Below are positions 17,114 through 25,414 of a stretch of 64,000 nt of DNA, piece by piece; within the stretch, counting starts at the first letter, position 1, and every line of letters begins with the position of its first letter. The notes under the pieces are model-generated. The model saw only the letters and a program-made list of their open reading frames with translations, did not search any database and was not told where the DNA came from. The stretch covers positions 34,280-98,279 of the forward strand of contig NZ_NEHO01000019.1 in assembly GCF_002113375.1 (NCBI RefSeq). Reading direction: 5' to 3'. Origin of the DNA: Pseudomonas sp. R37(2017) (GTDB lineage Bacteria > Pseudomonadota > Gammaproteobacteria > Pseudomonadales > Pseudomonadaceae). The translations under genes were made by a program, and so were the position numbers.

Positions 17114-18402
17114 GCACCCGACCGATGGAAAAAAACACGCTGGCACACATCCCGGCCCCGCCCAGCCGCGAGCCGACAACGGTGGATGTCGAATACGGCT
17201 GGCAAGGCAGCAATCGAGTCGAGTTGCTGGAAAACGGCGAGGCGTATTTTCCCCGGGTGTTTGAAGCCCTGCGCCGGGCACAGAGTGAAATCCTGCTGGA
17301 AACGTTCATTCTGTTTGAGGACAAGGTCGGCAATGAGCTGCAACAGATCCTGATCGAAGCCGCTCAGCGCGGTGTGCGCACCACCGTCAGTCTCGACGGC
17401 TTTGGCTGCGGCGAACTGAGCACCGGGTTTCTCACCGCCCTGACTGCGGCCGGCGTGCACTTGCAGATATTCGACCCGGCACCGAAACGCCTGGGCATCC
17501 GCACCAACTGGTTCCGGCGCCTGCACCGCAAGATTGTGGTGGTGGATGGCTGCATCGCGTTCGTCGGCGGGATCAACTTCTCCGCCGATCATCTGGCCGA
17601 CTTCGGTCCCGAGGCCAAACAGGATTATTCCGTGGAGGTGCAAGGCCCGGCCGTGGCCGATATCCATCACTTCGCCCTGCTGCAATGCGGTCGCCCGGTG
17701 GGGGCCAGATACTGGTGGCAACAGCGCCGGTTGCGGCGTTCGGAACTGGCCTTCAGCGATCACGATGGCCAGGTGCGCCTGGTGTACCGCGACAACGGCG
17801 AACACCCGACCGACATCGAGGAGGTTTACCGCCAGGTGTTGCGCCAGGCGCAGCGCCGAGTGGTGATCGCCAACGCTTATTTCTTTCCCGGTTTCCGCCT
17901 GCTGCGCGAGATCCGCAACGCAGCCCGCCGGGGCGTGGATGTGCGACTGATTCTGCAGGGCCAGCCAGACATGCCGATGGCCAGGCTCGCCGCGCGCATG
18001 ACCTACGATTACCTGCTCAAGTCCGGGGTGAAGATCTACGAATATTGCGACCGCCCACTACACGGCAAGGTCGCGTTGGTGGATGAAGACTGGAGCACCG
18101 TCGGCTCCAGCAACCTTGACCCGTTGAGCCTGTCGATGAATCTGGAAGCCAATGTGCTGATCCGCGACCGCGGCTTCAATCGACATCTGTTCGATCGCCT
18201 GGAAGACCTGAGCGACAACCACTGCAAGGTCATGTCTGGCGACATCACGCCACGCGGGCGTGTCTGGCACATGACCATCGGTTTTCTGGTGTTTCATTTC
18301 CTGCGGCATTTCCCGGCATGGGCCGGTTGGTTGCCGGCGCATAAACCTCGCCTGAAACCCTTCCACCCACCAACCGGGAGCGTCGACCATGAGCCACGCT
18401 GA
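17110..18402 (+). CDS. clsB: cardiolipin synthase ClsB (phospholipase D superfamily)
   Basis: A 430-residue protein with two HKD motifs: H139-K141-D146 (LHRKIVVVDG) and H318-K320-D325 (LHGKVALVDE), each followed by G[GS]xN. It lacks N-terminal membrane helices, which favours ClsB over ClsA. ClsB condenses phosphatidyl groups into cardiolipin at the inner membrane. The start ATG overlaps the YbhP stop (ATGA), and the 3' end overlaps the YbhN gene by 14 bases, so the three are translationally coupled. Confidence 0.9.
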   Translation: MSTRPMEKNTLAHIPAPPSREPTTVDVEYGWQGSNRVELLENGEAYFPRVFEALRRAQSEILLETFILFEDKVGNELQQILIEAAQRGVRTTVSLDGFGCGELSTGFLTALTAAGVHLQIFDPAPKRLGIRTNWFRRLHRKIVVVDGCIAFVGGINFSADHLADFGPEAKQDYSVEVQGPAVADIHHFALLQCGRPVGARYWWQQRRLRRSELAFSDHDGQVRLVYRDNGEHPTDIEEVYRQVLRQAQRRVVIANAYFFPGFRLLREIRNAARRGVDVRLILQGQPDMPMARLAARMTYDYLLKSGVKIYEYCDRPLHGKVALVDEDWSTVGSSNLDPLSLSMNLEANVLIRDRGFNRHLFDRLEDLSDNHCKVMSGDITPRGRVWHMTIGFLVFHFLRHFPAWAGWLPAHKPRLKPFHPPTGSVDHEPR

Positions 18403-19375
18403 GCCCCAAGCGCCAGCCCGCGCAAAGCGTTCGGGCAAGTCCCGTTGGAGCCGCTGGAAGCGACCGCTGACAATGTTGTTTTTCCTGCTGCTGATCGTGC
18501 TGTTCGCGACCCTCGCCCAGCGCATCGAATGGAATGAAGTGTTCGATAACCTGACGGATTTCAAAGTGCGCACGCTGATCATTGCCTCGGGGCTGACCCT
18601 GGTGAGCTTTCTGGTGTACGCCTGCTTCGACCTGATCGGCCGCACCTATATCCGACAGAATCTGACCTGGAAGCAGATCCTGCCCGTGGGGATCATCAGC
18701 TACGCCTTCAACCTGAACCTGAGCGCCTGGGTCGGCGGGATTGCCATGCGTTACCGGTTGTATTCGCGGCTCGGGGTCAGCAAGAGCAACATCGCAAAAA
18801 TCCTCGGCCTGAGCCTGGCGACTAACTGGTTTGGGTACATGGTGATTGCCGGCGCTGTGTACAGCAGCGGGCTGGTGCGCATGCCACCGGGGTGGAAGCT
18901 CAGCAGTGATGCGTTGCAAGGCGTGGGGGTTTTGCTGTTGCTGCTGAGCGTCGGGTACCTGGCGGCGTGCCGGTTTGCCAAACGCCGGGAGTGGGCGATT
19001 CGCGGCATCGAGATTGACCTGCCGTCGCTGCGCATGGCGGTGCTGCAACTGGCCCTCGGTGCCCTGAACTGGTCGCTGATGGCTGCGGTGATTTTCATGT
19101 TGCTGCCAGGCAAGCAGGACTATCCACTGGTGCTGGGCGTGCTGTTGATCAGCGCCATCGCCGGCGTCATCACCCACATCCCGGCCGGGCTCGGCGTGCT
19201 TGAGGCGGTGTTCGTGGCGCTGCTGCAACATGAGTTTTCACGGGGCAGCCTGGTGGCGGGACTGCTGGCCTATCGGGCGATTTACTTCATCCTGCCGCTG
19301 TTGATTGCCCTGGTGATGTATTTGCTGGTGGAGGCCAGGGCCAAGGCGCTGCGGATAGAGAAAAAACCCAAGTGA
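18389..19375 (+). CDS. YbhN-like LPG synthase transmembrane-domain family membrane protein
   Basis: A 328-residue polytopic inner membrane protein. A basic N-terminus (residues 9-30) precedes about eight hydrophobic segments. The segments LSAWVGGIAMRYRLYSRLG and ITHIPAGLGVLEAVFVALL are typical of the UPF0104/lysylphosphatidylglycerol synthase TM family. The catalytic LPG synthase domain is absent, so lipid flipping or transport is a better guess than synthesis. The ATG at 18389 has GGGAG about 6 bases upstream and lies inside the end of clsB. Confidence 0.85.
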   Translation: MSHAEPQAPARAKRSGKSRWSRWKRPLTMLFFLLLIVLFATLAQRIEWNEVFDNLTDFKVRTLIIASGLTLVSFLVYACFDLIGRTYIRQNLTWKQILPVGIISYAFNLNLSAWVGGIAMRYRLYSRLGVSKSNIAKILGLSLATNWFGYMVIAGAVYSSGLVRMPPGWKLSSDALQGVGVLLLLLSVGYLAACRFAKRREWAIRGIEIDLPSLRMAVLQLALGALNWSLMAAVIFMLLPGKQDYPLVLGVLLISAIAGVITHIPAGLGVLEAVFVALLQHEFSRGSLVAGLLAYRAIYFILPLLIALVMYLLVEARAKALRIEKKPK

Positions 19376-19404
19376 TTTTGTGTTGATTGCAAGGACGCCG
19401 CAAA

Positions 19405-20172
19405 TCACTGGGATTGAATAATGCTCAACCGCTCCCCCACCACCATCTCGGTAATCCAGTCGACGAGGATCGAGGTGTAGGCCTGTTGGGAAACCGGTTC
19501 GCTCAGCGCGTGGTCGGCGCCGTCGATGATGCGGTGGGTCAACGAGTGCGTCTGCTGACACGCCGCGCGGTAGCTCATGATCGTCGCATGGGGCACGTAG
19601 TCGTCAGTCTCGGATTGCACCAGCAGGACATCCCCGGTGAATTGCGAACAGGCGTGCAAGGCACGGTTGGTGTCGGCACGCACCAGGGTACTTCGATAGT
19701 CACGAAGATCCAGCTTATCCAGATCGCGTTTCGGCGCGTGCCAATGCTCGTCGCGATACAGCGCCGGCACCCGTAGCGCCAGCCAGCGCACGGGTCTGAG
19801 GGAGGTCAGTATCGAGGCCAGATACCCCCCGTAACTGGTGCCAACCACGGCAATCGCCGATGTATCGAGTGCCGGGTGCGCGAGCAGTCGGTCATAGGCC
19901 GCCAGCAGATCCCGCAGGTTATCTTCGCGGGTCACCCGGGACAATGAAATGCCGGTGCCGCCGGTGCCGCCGGTATGCCCGCGCAGGTCGAAGGTCAGGC
20001 ACACGCAGCCCAACCCGGCGATGCCTTTGGCGCGCTCCAGGTCCCGCTCCTGACTGCCGCCCCAACCGTGCACGAAGAGCACACCGGGGACTTTCGATTT
20101 GGGGCTCAGAAAAGTCCCGCTCATCTGTTCGTTGTCGATGTCAATCTGAATGGATTCGCTTCTAGCCGTCAT
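19405..20172 (-). CDS. alpha/beta hydrolase family protein
   Basis: A 255-residue cytoplasmic hydrolase. The oxyanion region LFVHGWGGS (about 32-40), nucleophile elbow GTSYGG with S113, an Asp in SETDDYVPH and the His in GADHALSEP form the expected triad. The lid is short, as in dienelactone hydrolase or S9-like esterases; the substrate is unknown. The ATG at 20172 sits 11 bases inside the end of the upstream DUF3182 gene. An in-frame TTG at 20181 would add MNP. It converges with the YbhN gene. Confidence 0.83.
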   Translation of the reverse strand: MTARSESIQIDIDNEQMSGTFLSPKSKVPGVLFVHGWGGSQERDLERAKGIAGLGCVCLTFDLRGHTGGTGGTGISLSRVTREDNLRDLLAAYDRLLAHPALDTSAIAVVGTSYGGYLASILTSLRPVRWLALRVPALYRDEHWHAPKRDLDKLDLRDYRSTLVRADTNRALHACSQFTGDVLLVQSETDDYVPHATIMSYRAACQQTHSLTHRIIDGADHALSEPVSQQAYTSILVDWITEMVVGERLSIIQSQ

Positions 20173-21271
20173 AGGATTCAACCGTTACGTACTTGAGCAG
20201 AAAGTCACCGGACTGCGCCGGCCCGCGGTACACCTCGATGGCGTCCGCTGGCAGTGGTCGATCGCTGTAGGCCTCTACCGAAGACACCCGGATAGCGCAC
20301 ATCCCCGGATCGTTGACGAAACACTGCAAGGCCGCCACTTCGGCACTGCTGGCGCCGCCCATGCGCCAGGACTGTTCGAGCACGCCACTGCGCGGCTGGC
20401 CATCACTGTCCATGCCCTGGGCGATGTCGTAGTTGCGCCGCGAGGCATAAAAGCCGGGATAGGCTTCATCCGCCGCCTTGTCGAACACCTGTGCCTGATG
20501 GATCGCCAGGCGCACATCTTCCGGCAGGTCCAGTTTCAGCAGTTGGTCATAGCCACCCGATACCACCAGCAGGTTCGACCCGCCATACACAGCCTCGCCC
20601 TGCGTGTCTTCGGTCAGGTATTGATCGCCGCAGTAACTGAGCACCTTGCCGCCGATAAAACTCTGGCCAACGCTGTGGGTGATCACCTGATCCAGATCCT
20701 GTTCGAACACCACGCCTTCGGTGAACATAGTCTCGGCCTCCGGCCTGACAAGCACTTCATCGAACTGATCGAGGCTCTTGATCACTTCCTGACCGCGCCC
20801 GGCGCAGGCATGGATCGGCTTCAGGCGGATCGGCCCGGTATACAACAGATGCTCCGCCGCCGGGCGCGCGTCCTTCAGGGAGAACACGCTGAGACCGTCG
20901 AGCACCACGCTGCGTACCCGTTCGGAAAACAATGGCGCCCAGCCTGGCGGCGCATGGGCGTGGCGGTTGAGCAATCCATGGCTGATGGCTTTGGTACAGA
21001 TGAAGTCGTGGTCGACATAACCGCCCCACAAATCTTCCGGCCCCTTGACCCCCAGTTGCCGGGCTGCCGCAGCGCCCACCAGGGTCTGGGTCGGCAACAG
21101 GTAGAGATTCTGTCCGTCGTGCAATTGCGGGTCGTAGCTGCCGCCGTACTTGAGCCCCAATATCTGTGCCAGCCAGCGGGCCAGCGCACGGTTGGTTTCG
21201 ACCTCATGCAACGGCGCGTCGTCGAGCACCGAATGGGCGACCACCAGTTTCTTGCGGTTTGTTGGGGTCAT
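20162..21271 (-). CDS. DUF3182 family protein (ATP-grasp-like)
   Basis: A 369-residue protein I recognise as DUF3182, sometimes labelled biotin carboxylase-like in databases. It has no signal peptide or membrane segment. Segments such as TGPIRLKPIHACAGRGQEVI and VLVRPEAETMFTEGVVFEQDL resemble the phosphate-binding and acidic nucleotide-binding parts of ATP-grasp enzymes, so ATP-dependent ligation is a reasonable inference. The start has AGGGGGAT upstream. It overlaps the downstream hydrolase gene, which argues for a shared function. Confidence 0.7.
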   Translation of the reverse strand: MTPTNRKKLVVAHSVLDDAPLHEVETNRALARWLAQILGLKYGGSYDPQLHDGQNLYLLPTQTLVGAAAARQLGVKGPEDLWGGYVDHDFICTKAISHGLLNRHAHAPPGWAPLFSERVRSVVLDGLSVFSLKDARPAAEHLLYTGPIRLKPIHACAGRGQEVIKSLDQFDEVLVRPEAETMFTEGVVFEQDLDQVITHSVGQSFIGGKVLSYCGDQYLTEDTQGEAVYGGSNLLVVSGGYDQLLKLDLPEDVRLAIHQAQVFDKAADEAYPGFYASRRNYDIAQGMDSDGQPRSGVLEQSWRMGGASSAEVAALQCFVNDPGMCAIRVSSVEAYSDRPLPADAIEVYRGPAQSGDFLLKYVTVESYDG

Positions 21272-21445
21272 GCATCCCCCTTCAATCGACGCTTGATGAA
21301 TGTAGCTGAAGGGGTGCAGGGATCAGGCCAAGCTTCCCTGAGGAGAAATATTCATCAAATCAGGCTGTTGCGCGGAAAGTGATGGCATGGGGCCTGTTTT
21401 ATTCTGCACGACACCCTTTGGTATTCCGGCATTTTGCACGACTCC

Positions 21446-21553
21446 CAGTGGGAGCGAGCCTGCTCCGGGCGGCGTTCCGACGATGAGGCCAGCATCATCA
21501 ACATTGATTTCGTCTGACACACCGCTATCGCGAGCAGGCTCGCTCCTACACTG
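21446..21553. repeat. REP doublet upstream of the DUF3182 gene
   Basis: CAGTGGGAGCGAGCCTGCTC at the left and ATCGCGAGCAGGCTCGCTCC plus TACACTG at the right are inverted copies. They lie in the 298-base gap 21272-21569, where I see no gene. Just before it TTCTGCACGAC and TTTTGCACGAC form a short direct repeat. Confidence 0.75.
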
Positions 21554-21569
21554 GATTTCGGTGTTCCAC

Positions 21570-22562
21570 CTAGCGTGCCGCAGCAACCGGTGTCACGCCA
21601 AACCGCGCCCGATAATCGCTCGGTGCCAGCCCGGTGATTTTCTTGAACGTCGCGCGAAACGCCCCAGGGTCCTGATAACCCACGGTCCAGGCGATGTGGT
21701 CGATGGTGCCGTTGGTGAATTCGAGCATTTCCCGGGCCTTGCCGACCCGCAGATGCTGGCAGTACTCGGTGGGCTTGAGCGCGGTGGCCGCACGGAATCG
21801 TCGCAGGAAGGTACGTTCTTCCATGCCGGCCTTTTCGGCCATCGCCGCCAGTGATACATCAGTCGCCCCGGTACTTTGCAGCCAGTGCTGCACCTTGAGG
21901 ATCGCTGCATCGCCGTGGCTGAGAATCGGCGCAAAATTGCTGCCGCACTCACTGGCACTGTCGCTGTGCTCCACCACCAGAAACCGTGCGGTGCTGGTGG
22001 CGATGCTCGGCCCCAGGAGACGGTTGACCAGTCGCAACCCCAACTCGGACCAGGCCATCAACCCGGCGGTGGTAATCAAGTCGCCGTCATCGACGATCGG
22101 CGTATCGGCCTTGAGCCTGATTGCCGGGTAACGTTCGGCGAAGGCTTTGGCCGAGGTCCAGTGGGTGGTGGCACTGCGACCGTCGAGCAAGCCGCTTTCG
22201 GCCAACAGGATAGAGCCTACGCAAACCCCGCCCAACGTCGCGCCGCCGGCATGCTGCTCGCGCAACCAGCGGATCAATCCCTGTCGCGCCAGGCCCTCGG
22301 TAAATCCGCCAATCGACGGTGGAATCAACACAGCGACCAAGGCGCGCTCCGGCGCGGGATGGCTGTCGAAGACCCGAGCCGGCGGCTGATCGCCCTCGAC
22401 CTGCCAATGGCTGATGCGCAGTAGCGGCAATTGCACAGACTGATGTTCGGCGGCAATCCGGTTGGCCACCCCGAACAAGTCCGTCAAGCCATGTACCGCC
22501 GCCATCTGCGCACCGGGATAGATCAGCACACCGAGTTCGGCGATTGCCCTTTCTGCGTCCAT
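21570..22562 (-). CDS. GlxA-type transcriptional regulator (DJ-1/PfpI + AraC HTH)
   Basis: A 330-residue two-domain regulator. Residues 1-190 form a DJ-1/PfpI class I glutamine amidotransferase-like domain with the cysteine elbow GGVCVGSILLAESG. The C-terminal 100 residues are an AraC double HTH (SLAAMAEKAGMEERTFLRRF; IDHIAWTVGYQDPGAFRATF). The ATG at 22562 starts MDAERAIAELG. It is transcribed divergently from a cysteine hydrolase gene 101 bases away, its likely target. The effector is unknown. Confidence 0.87.
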   Translation of the reverse strand: MDAERAIAELGVLIYPGAQMAAVHGLTDLFGVANRIAAEHQSVQLPLLRISHWQVEGDQPPARVFDSHPAPERALVAVLIPPSIGGFTEGLARQGLIRWLREQHAGGATLGGVCVGSILLAESGLLDGRSATTHWTSAKAFAERYPAIRLKADTPIVDDGDLITTAGLMAWSELGLRLVNRLLGPSIATSTARFLVVEHSDSASECGSNFAPILSHGDAAILKVQHWLQSTGATDVSLAAMAEKAGMEERTFLRRFRAATALKPTEYCQHLRVGKAREMLEFTNGTIDHIAWTVGYQDPGAFRATFKKITGLAPSDYRARFGVTPVAAAR

Positions 22563-22663
22563 TGTCAGTTTTCCCCCTCTTATTGTCGGTGAGGCCAATC
22601 CCCGGATCGCCTGCCAGAGCCAATACTTCATTCCACATCAACACACACTTCGAGGAAACAGTC

Positions 22664-23212
22664 ATGGCCAAACAAGCGCTCATCGTAGTCGATATCCAGA
22701 ACGACTACTTCCCCCAGGGCAAGTGGCCGCTGGTCGGTGCCGACGCCGCTGCGGACAATGCCGTCCGCCTGATCAAGGCCTTCCGCGACGCCGGGGATTC
22801 GGTGGTGCACATCCGCCACGAATTCACCTCCGAAGAGGCGCCGTTTTTCACCCCGAACTCCGAAGGCGCCAAGCTGCACCCCAAAGTGATCAACCGCGCC
22901 GACGAGCCAGTGGTCCTCAAGCATTTCGTCAACTCGTTCCGCGAAACCGAGCTGAAATCGATCCTCGACGAGCAAGGCATCAAGGAGCTGGTGGTCGTGG
23001 GCAGCATGAGCCACATGTGCGTCGACGGCATTACCCGTGCTGCCGCGGACTTTGGCTACAAGGTGACCGTGATCCACGACGCCTGCGCCACCCTTGACCT
23101 GGAATTCAATGGCGTGAATGTACCGGCGGCCCAGGTTCATGCAGCGTTCATGGCAGCCCTGGCGTTTGCGTATGCCAACGTGGTGTCGGCCAACGATTTC
23201 CTCGCGGCCTGA
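22664..23212 (+). CDS. isochorismatase-family cysteine hydrolase
   Basis: A 182-residue cytoplasmic hydrolase with the family triad D10 (VVDIQNDY), K86 (VLKHFVNSF) and C119 (GSMSHMCVDG). The family includes nicotinamidases and isochorismatases acting on amides or vinyl ethers; the exact substrate is not evident. The ATG at 22664 follows CGAGGAAACAGTC, a good ribosome binding site. It is divergent from the GlxA-type regulator, which suggests specific regulation. A strong terminator follows. Confidence 0.86.
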   Translation: MAKQALIVVDIQNDYFPQGKWPLVGADAAADNAVRLIKAFRDAGDSVVHIRHEFTSEEAPFFTPNSEGAKLHPKVINRADEPVVLKHFVNSFRETELKSILDEQGIKELVVVGSMSHMCVDGITRAAADFGYKVTVIHDACATLDLEFNGVNVPAAQVHAAFMAALAFAYANVVSANDFLAA

Positions 23213-23241
23213 GCCTGCAAGCAGATTTCACCGCCCATAAA

Positions 23242-23279
23242 AAACCCGCACTTCGGACTGAAGTGCGGGTTTAGTTTTT
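23242..23279. terminator. intrinsic terminator between cysteine hydrolase and ssb genes
   Basis: AAACCCGCACTTC (23242-23254) pairs with GAAGTGCGGGTTT (23260-23272) around GGACT, with a T run at 23275-23279. The A-rich left side lets it work for ssb on the minus strand too. Confidence 0.9.
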
Positions 23280-23309
23280 CAGCTTGCCGGTTTCAGGCTT
23301 TCAGCAGCT

Positions 23310-23816
23310 TCAGAACGGAATATCGTCATCGAAGCTGTCGAAGTCCGGAGCCGGTTGCGGTGCAGCCTGTTGAGGAGCTGGACGCTGTGGCTGCTGTTGC
23401 GGTGCAGGACGTTGAGCCTGCTGGCGCGGAGCGGATTGCTGGTAGTTGTTGCCCTGGCCTTGGTCGCCCTGTGGACGGCCACCCAGCAGTTGCATGGTGC
23501 CTTGCATGTCGACCACGATTTCGGTGGTGTAACGCTTGATACCGTCTTTTTCCCACTCGCGGGTCTGCAGCTTGCCTTCGATGTAGACCTGCGAACCTTT
23601 ACGCAGGTATTCGCCAGCGATTTCCGCCACTTTGCCGAACATCGATACACGGTGCCATTCGGTCTTTTCGACTTTCTGGCCGGTTTGCTTGTCGGTCCAT
23701 TGTTCGCTGGTCGCCAGACTCAGGTTGGTCACGGCATTACCGTTAGGCAAGTAGCGAACTTCGGGATCCTGGCCGCAAGTGCCGACCAATATGACTTTGT
23801 TAACCCCACGGGCCAT
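23310..23816 (-). CDS. ssb: single-stranded DNA-binding protein
   Basis: A 168-residue SSB. The OB fold occupies about residues 1-110 (MARGVNKVILVGTCGQDPEV; WHRVSMFGKVAEIAGEYLRKG). A Gln/Pro/Ala-rich linker with QRPAPQQ repeats follows (about 118-155), then the acidic tip FDDDIPF that recruits repair and replication proteins. The start follows AGGAG, which overlaps the stop of the MFS gene, so ssb is probably read through from it. It lies near uvrA, as in other gammaproteobacteria. Confidence 0.96.
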   Translation of the reverse strand: MARGVNKVILVGTCGQDPEVRYLPNGNAVTNLSLATSEQWTDKQTGQKVEKTEWHRVSMFGKVAEIAGEYLRKGSQVYIEGKLQTREWEKDGIKRYTTEIVVDMQGTMQLLGGRPQGDQGQGNNYQQSAPRQQAQRPAPQQQPQRPAPQQAAPQPAPDFDSFDDDIPF

Positions 23817-23825
23817 AACGTTCTC

Positions 23826-25223
23826 CTAGGCTACGCACGCTGCCCCGGCCGGGTTGTTCACCAGGCACTCAAGGGTGGTGCGATCCAATAGTTCGGTGTC
23901 CAGTTTGATGTAAATCGCCGCCTCATCTGCGACGATGACTGCATCTGTTACCCCTACGACCGCCTTCAGGCGCTCGACCAGGCCCGCTTCGCGGATCGCC
24001 TCGGGCGACAACGGCAAGCGCAGGCTTGTGACGTAGGGAGGTTCGCGCATGGTAACAGCAAAGGCCAGCCAGAGGGCAGCCAGACCGGCGCATCCGAGGA
24101 ACACAACCGACAGACCGCCATGCTGGAACAGCCAGCCACCGAGGATTCCCCCCAGTGCCGAACCGAGGAACTGGCTGGTGGAATAAACCCCCATCGCCGT
24201 GCCCTTGCCGCCTGCCGGTGAAACCTTGCTGATCAGCGACGGCAATGAAGCCTCCAGCAGATTGAACGCGGTGAAGAACACCACCGTACCGATCACCAGA
24301 GACCGCAGGCCGTCGCCGAACTGCCAGAAGAATAGTTCAGTGAGCAGCAGCGTCACGACGGCGCCGAGTAAAACTCGTTTCATTTTGCGTTTCTTCTCGC
24401 CGTAGATAATGAACGGAATCATGGCGAAGAAAGAAATCAGCAGCGCGGTCAGGTACACCCACCAGTGCTGCTCTTTGGGCAGCCCGGCCTTCTCGACCAA
24501 CGCCAGCGGCAAGGCGACGAAGCTGGACATCAGCATCGCGTGCAATACAAAAATGCCCAGGTCCAGGCGCAGCAGGTCCGGATGCTTGAGCGTCGGGATC
24601 AGCGCCTGGCGCGCGACACCGGACTCACGGTGCTGCAACGGGCCGGTGGAGCGCGGCACCATGAACATCACGATCACGATGCCGATCAGTGCCATGCCGC
24701 CAGTGGCGAGGAACAACCCGGACAGACCGAAAGCGCGGGTCAGCAGCGGGCCGACCACCATGGCCACCGCAAACGACAGGCCGATGGTCATGCCGATCAT
24801 GGCCATCGCCTTGGTCCGGTGCTGTTCGCGGGTAAGGTCAGACAGCAAGGCCATGACCGCCGCGGAAATCGCCCCGGCGCCCTGCAGGATTCGCCCGGCG
24901 ATTACGCCCCAGATCGAATCGGCATTGGCTGCCAGCAGACTGCCGAGGGCAAACACGACCAGGCCCAGGTAAATCACCGGGCGGCGACCGATGCGGTCGG
25001 AAATGAAACCGAAGGGAATCTGGAAAACCGCCTGGGTCAGGCCATAAGCGCCAATCGCCAAGCCGATCAGGGCCGGCGTGGCTCCGGCCAGGTCCATCCC
25101 ATAGGTCGCCAGTACCGGCAACACCATGAACATGCCAAGCATACGGAAGGCGAACACCAGGGCCAGGCCGCTTGCTGCGCGGGTCTCGCTGCCACTCATG
25201 CGCTCGCTGTGGGGATCGTGCAT
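23826..25223 (-). CDS. MFS transporter with C-terminal soluble tail
   Basis: A 465-residue major facilitator with 12 predicted segments. Motif A is visible as GFISDRIGRRPVIYLG. After the last segment (about residue 390) a tail of about 75 residues continues (SLRLPLSPEAIREAGLVERL ... DAVIVADEAAIYIKLDTELL) that looks like a small alpha/beta, HMA-like fold. The substrate is unknown. The ATG at 25223 follows GAGG. It is divergent from uvrA and 9 bases upstream of ssb, the PA4233 arrangement. Confidence 0.85.
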   Translation of the reverse strand: MHDPHSERMSGSETRAASGLALVFAFRMLGMFMVLPVLATYGMDLAGATPALIGLAIGAYGLTQAVFQIPFGFISDRIGRRPVIYLGLVVFALGSLLAANADSIWGVIAGRILQGAGAISAAVMALLSDLTREQHRTKAMAMIGMTIGLSFAVAMVVGPLLTRAFGLSGLFLATGGMALIGIVIVMFMVPRSTGPLQHRESGVARQALIPTLKHPDLLRLDLGIFVLHAMLMSSFVALPLALVEKAGLPKEQHWWVYLTALLISFFAMIPFIIYGEKKRKMKRVLLGAVVTLLLTELFFWQFGDGLRSLVIGTVVFFTAFNLLEASLPSLISKVSPAGGKGTAMGVYSTSQFLGSALGGILGGWLFQHGGLSVVFLGCAGLAALWLAFAVTMREPPYVTSLRLPLSPEAIREAGLVERLKAVVGVTDAVIVADEAAIYIKLDTELLDRTTLECLVNNPAGAACVA

Positions 25224-25414
25224 GGAAAAACCTCATGTGAACCGGCGGCGATTCTACCAGTCCCATCGATTGGCGGGGTATATCGCGACGCTTTGACGCG
25301 CAATGCTGACACACTCTTCATGCAAGACAGTAACCCACTCGTTTGATAGTGTGCATCCATCCAGTATTTGGCCGTATACTCCTACGTTTTCGACGCCCGC
25401 CGAGCGAGGCCACC

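Noticed and set aside
25224..25414. Possible LexA (SOS) box before uvrA
   Set aside because: I looked for CTG-N10-CAG in the divergent region. The only plus-strand CTG is followed after 10 bases by CAT, so no canonical box exists here.
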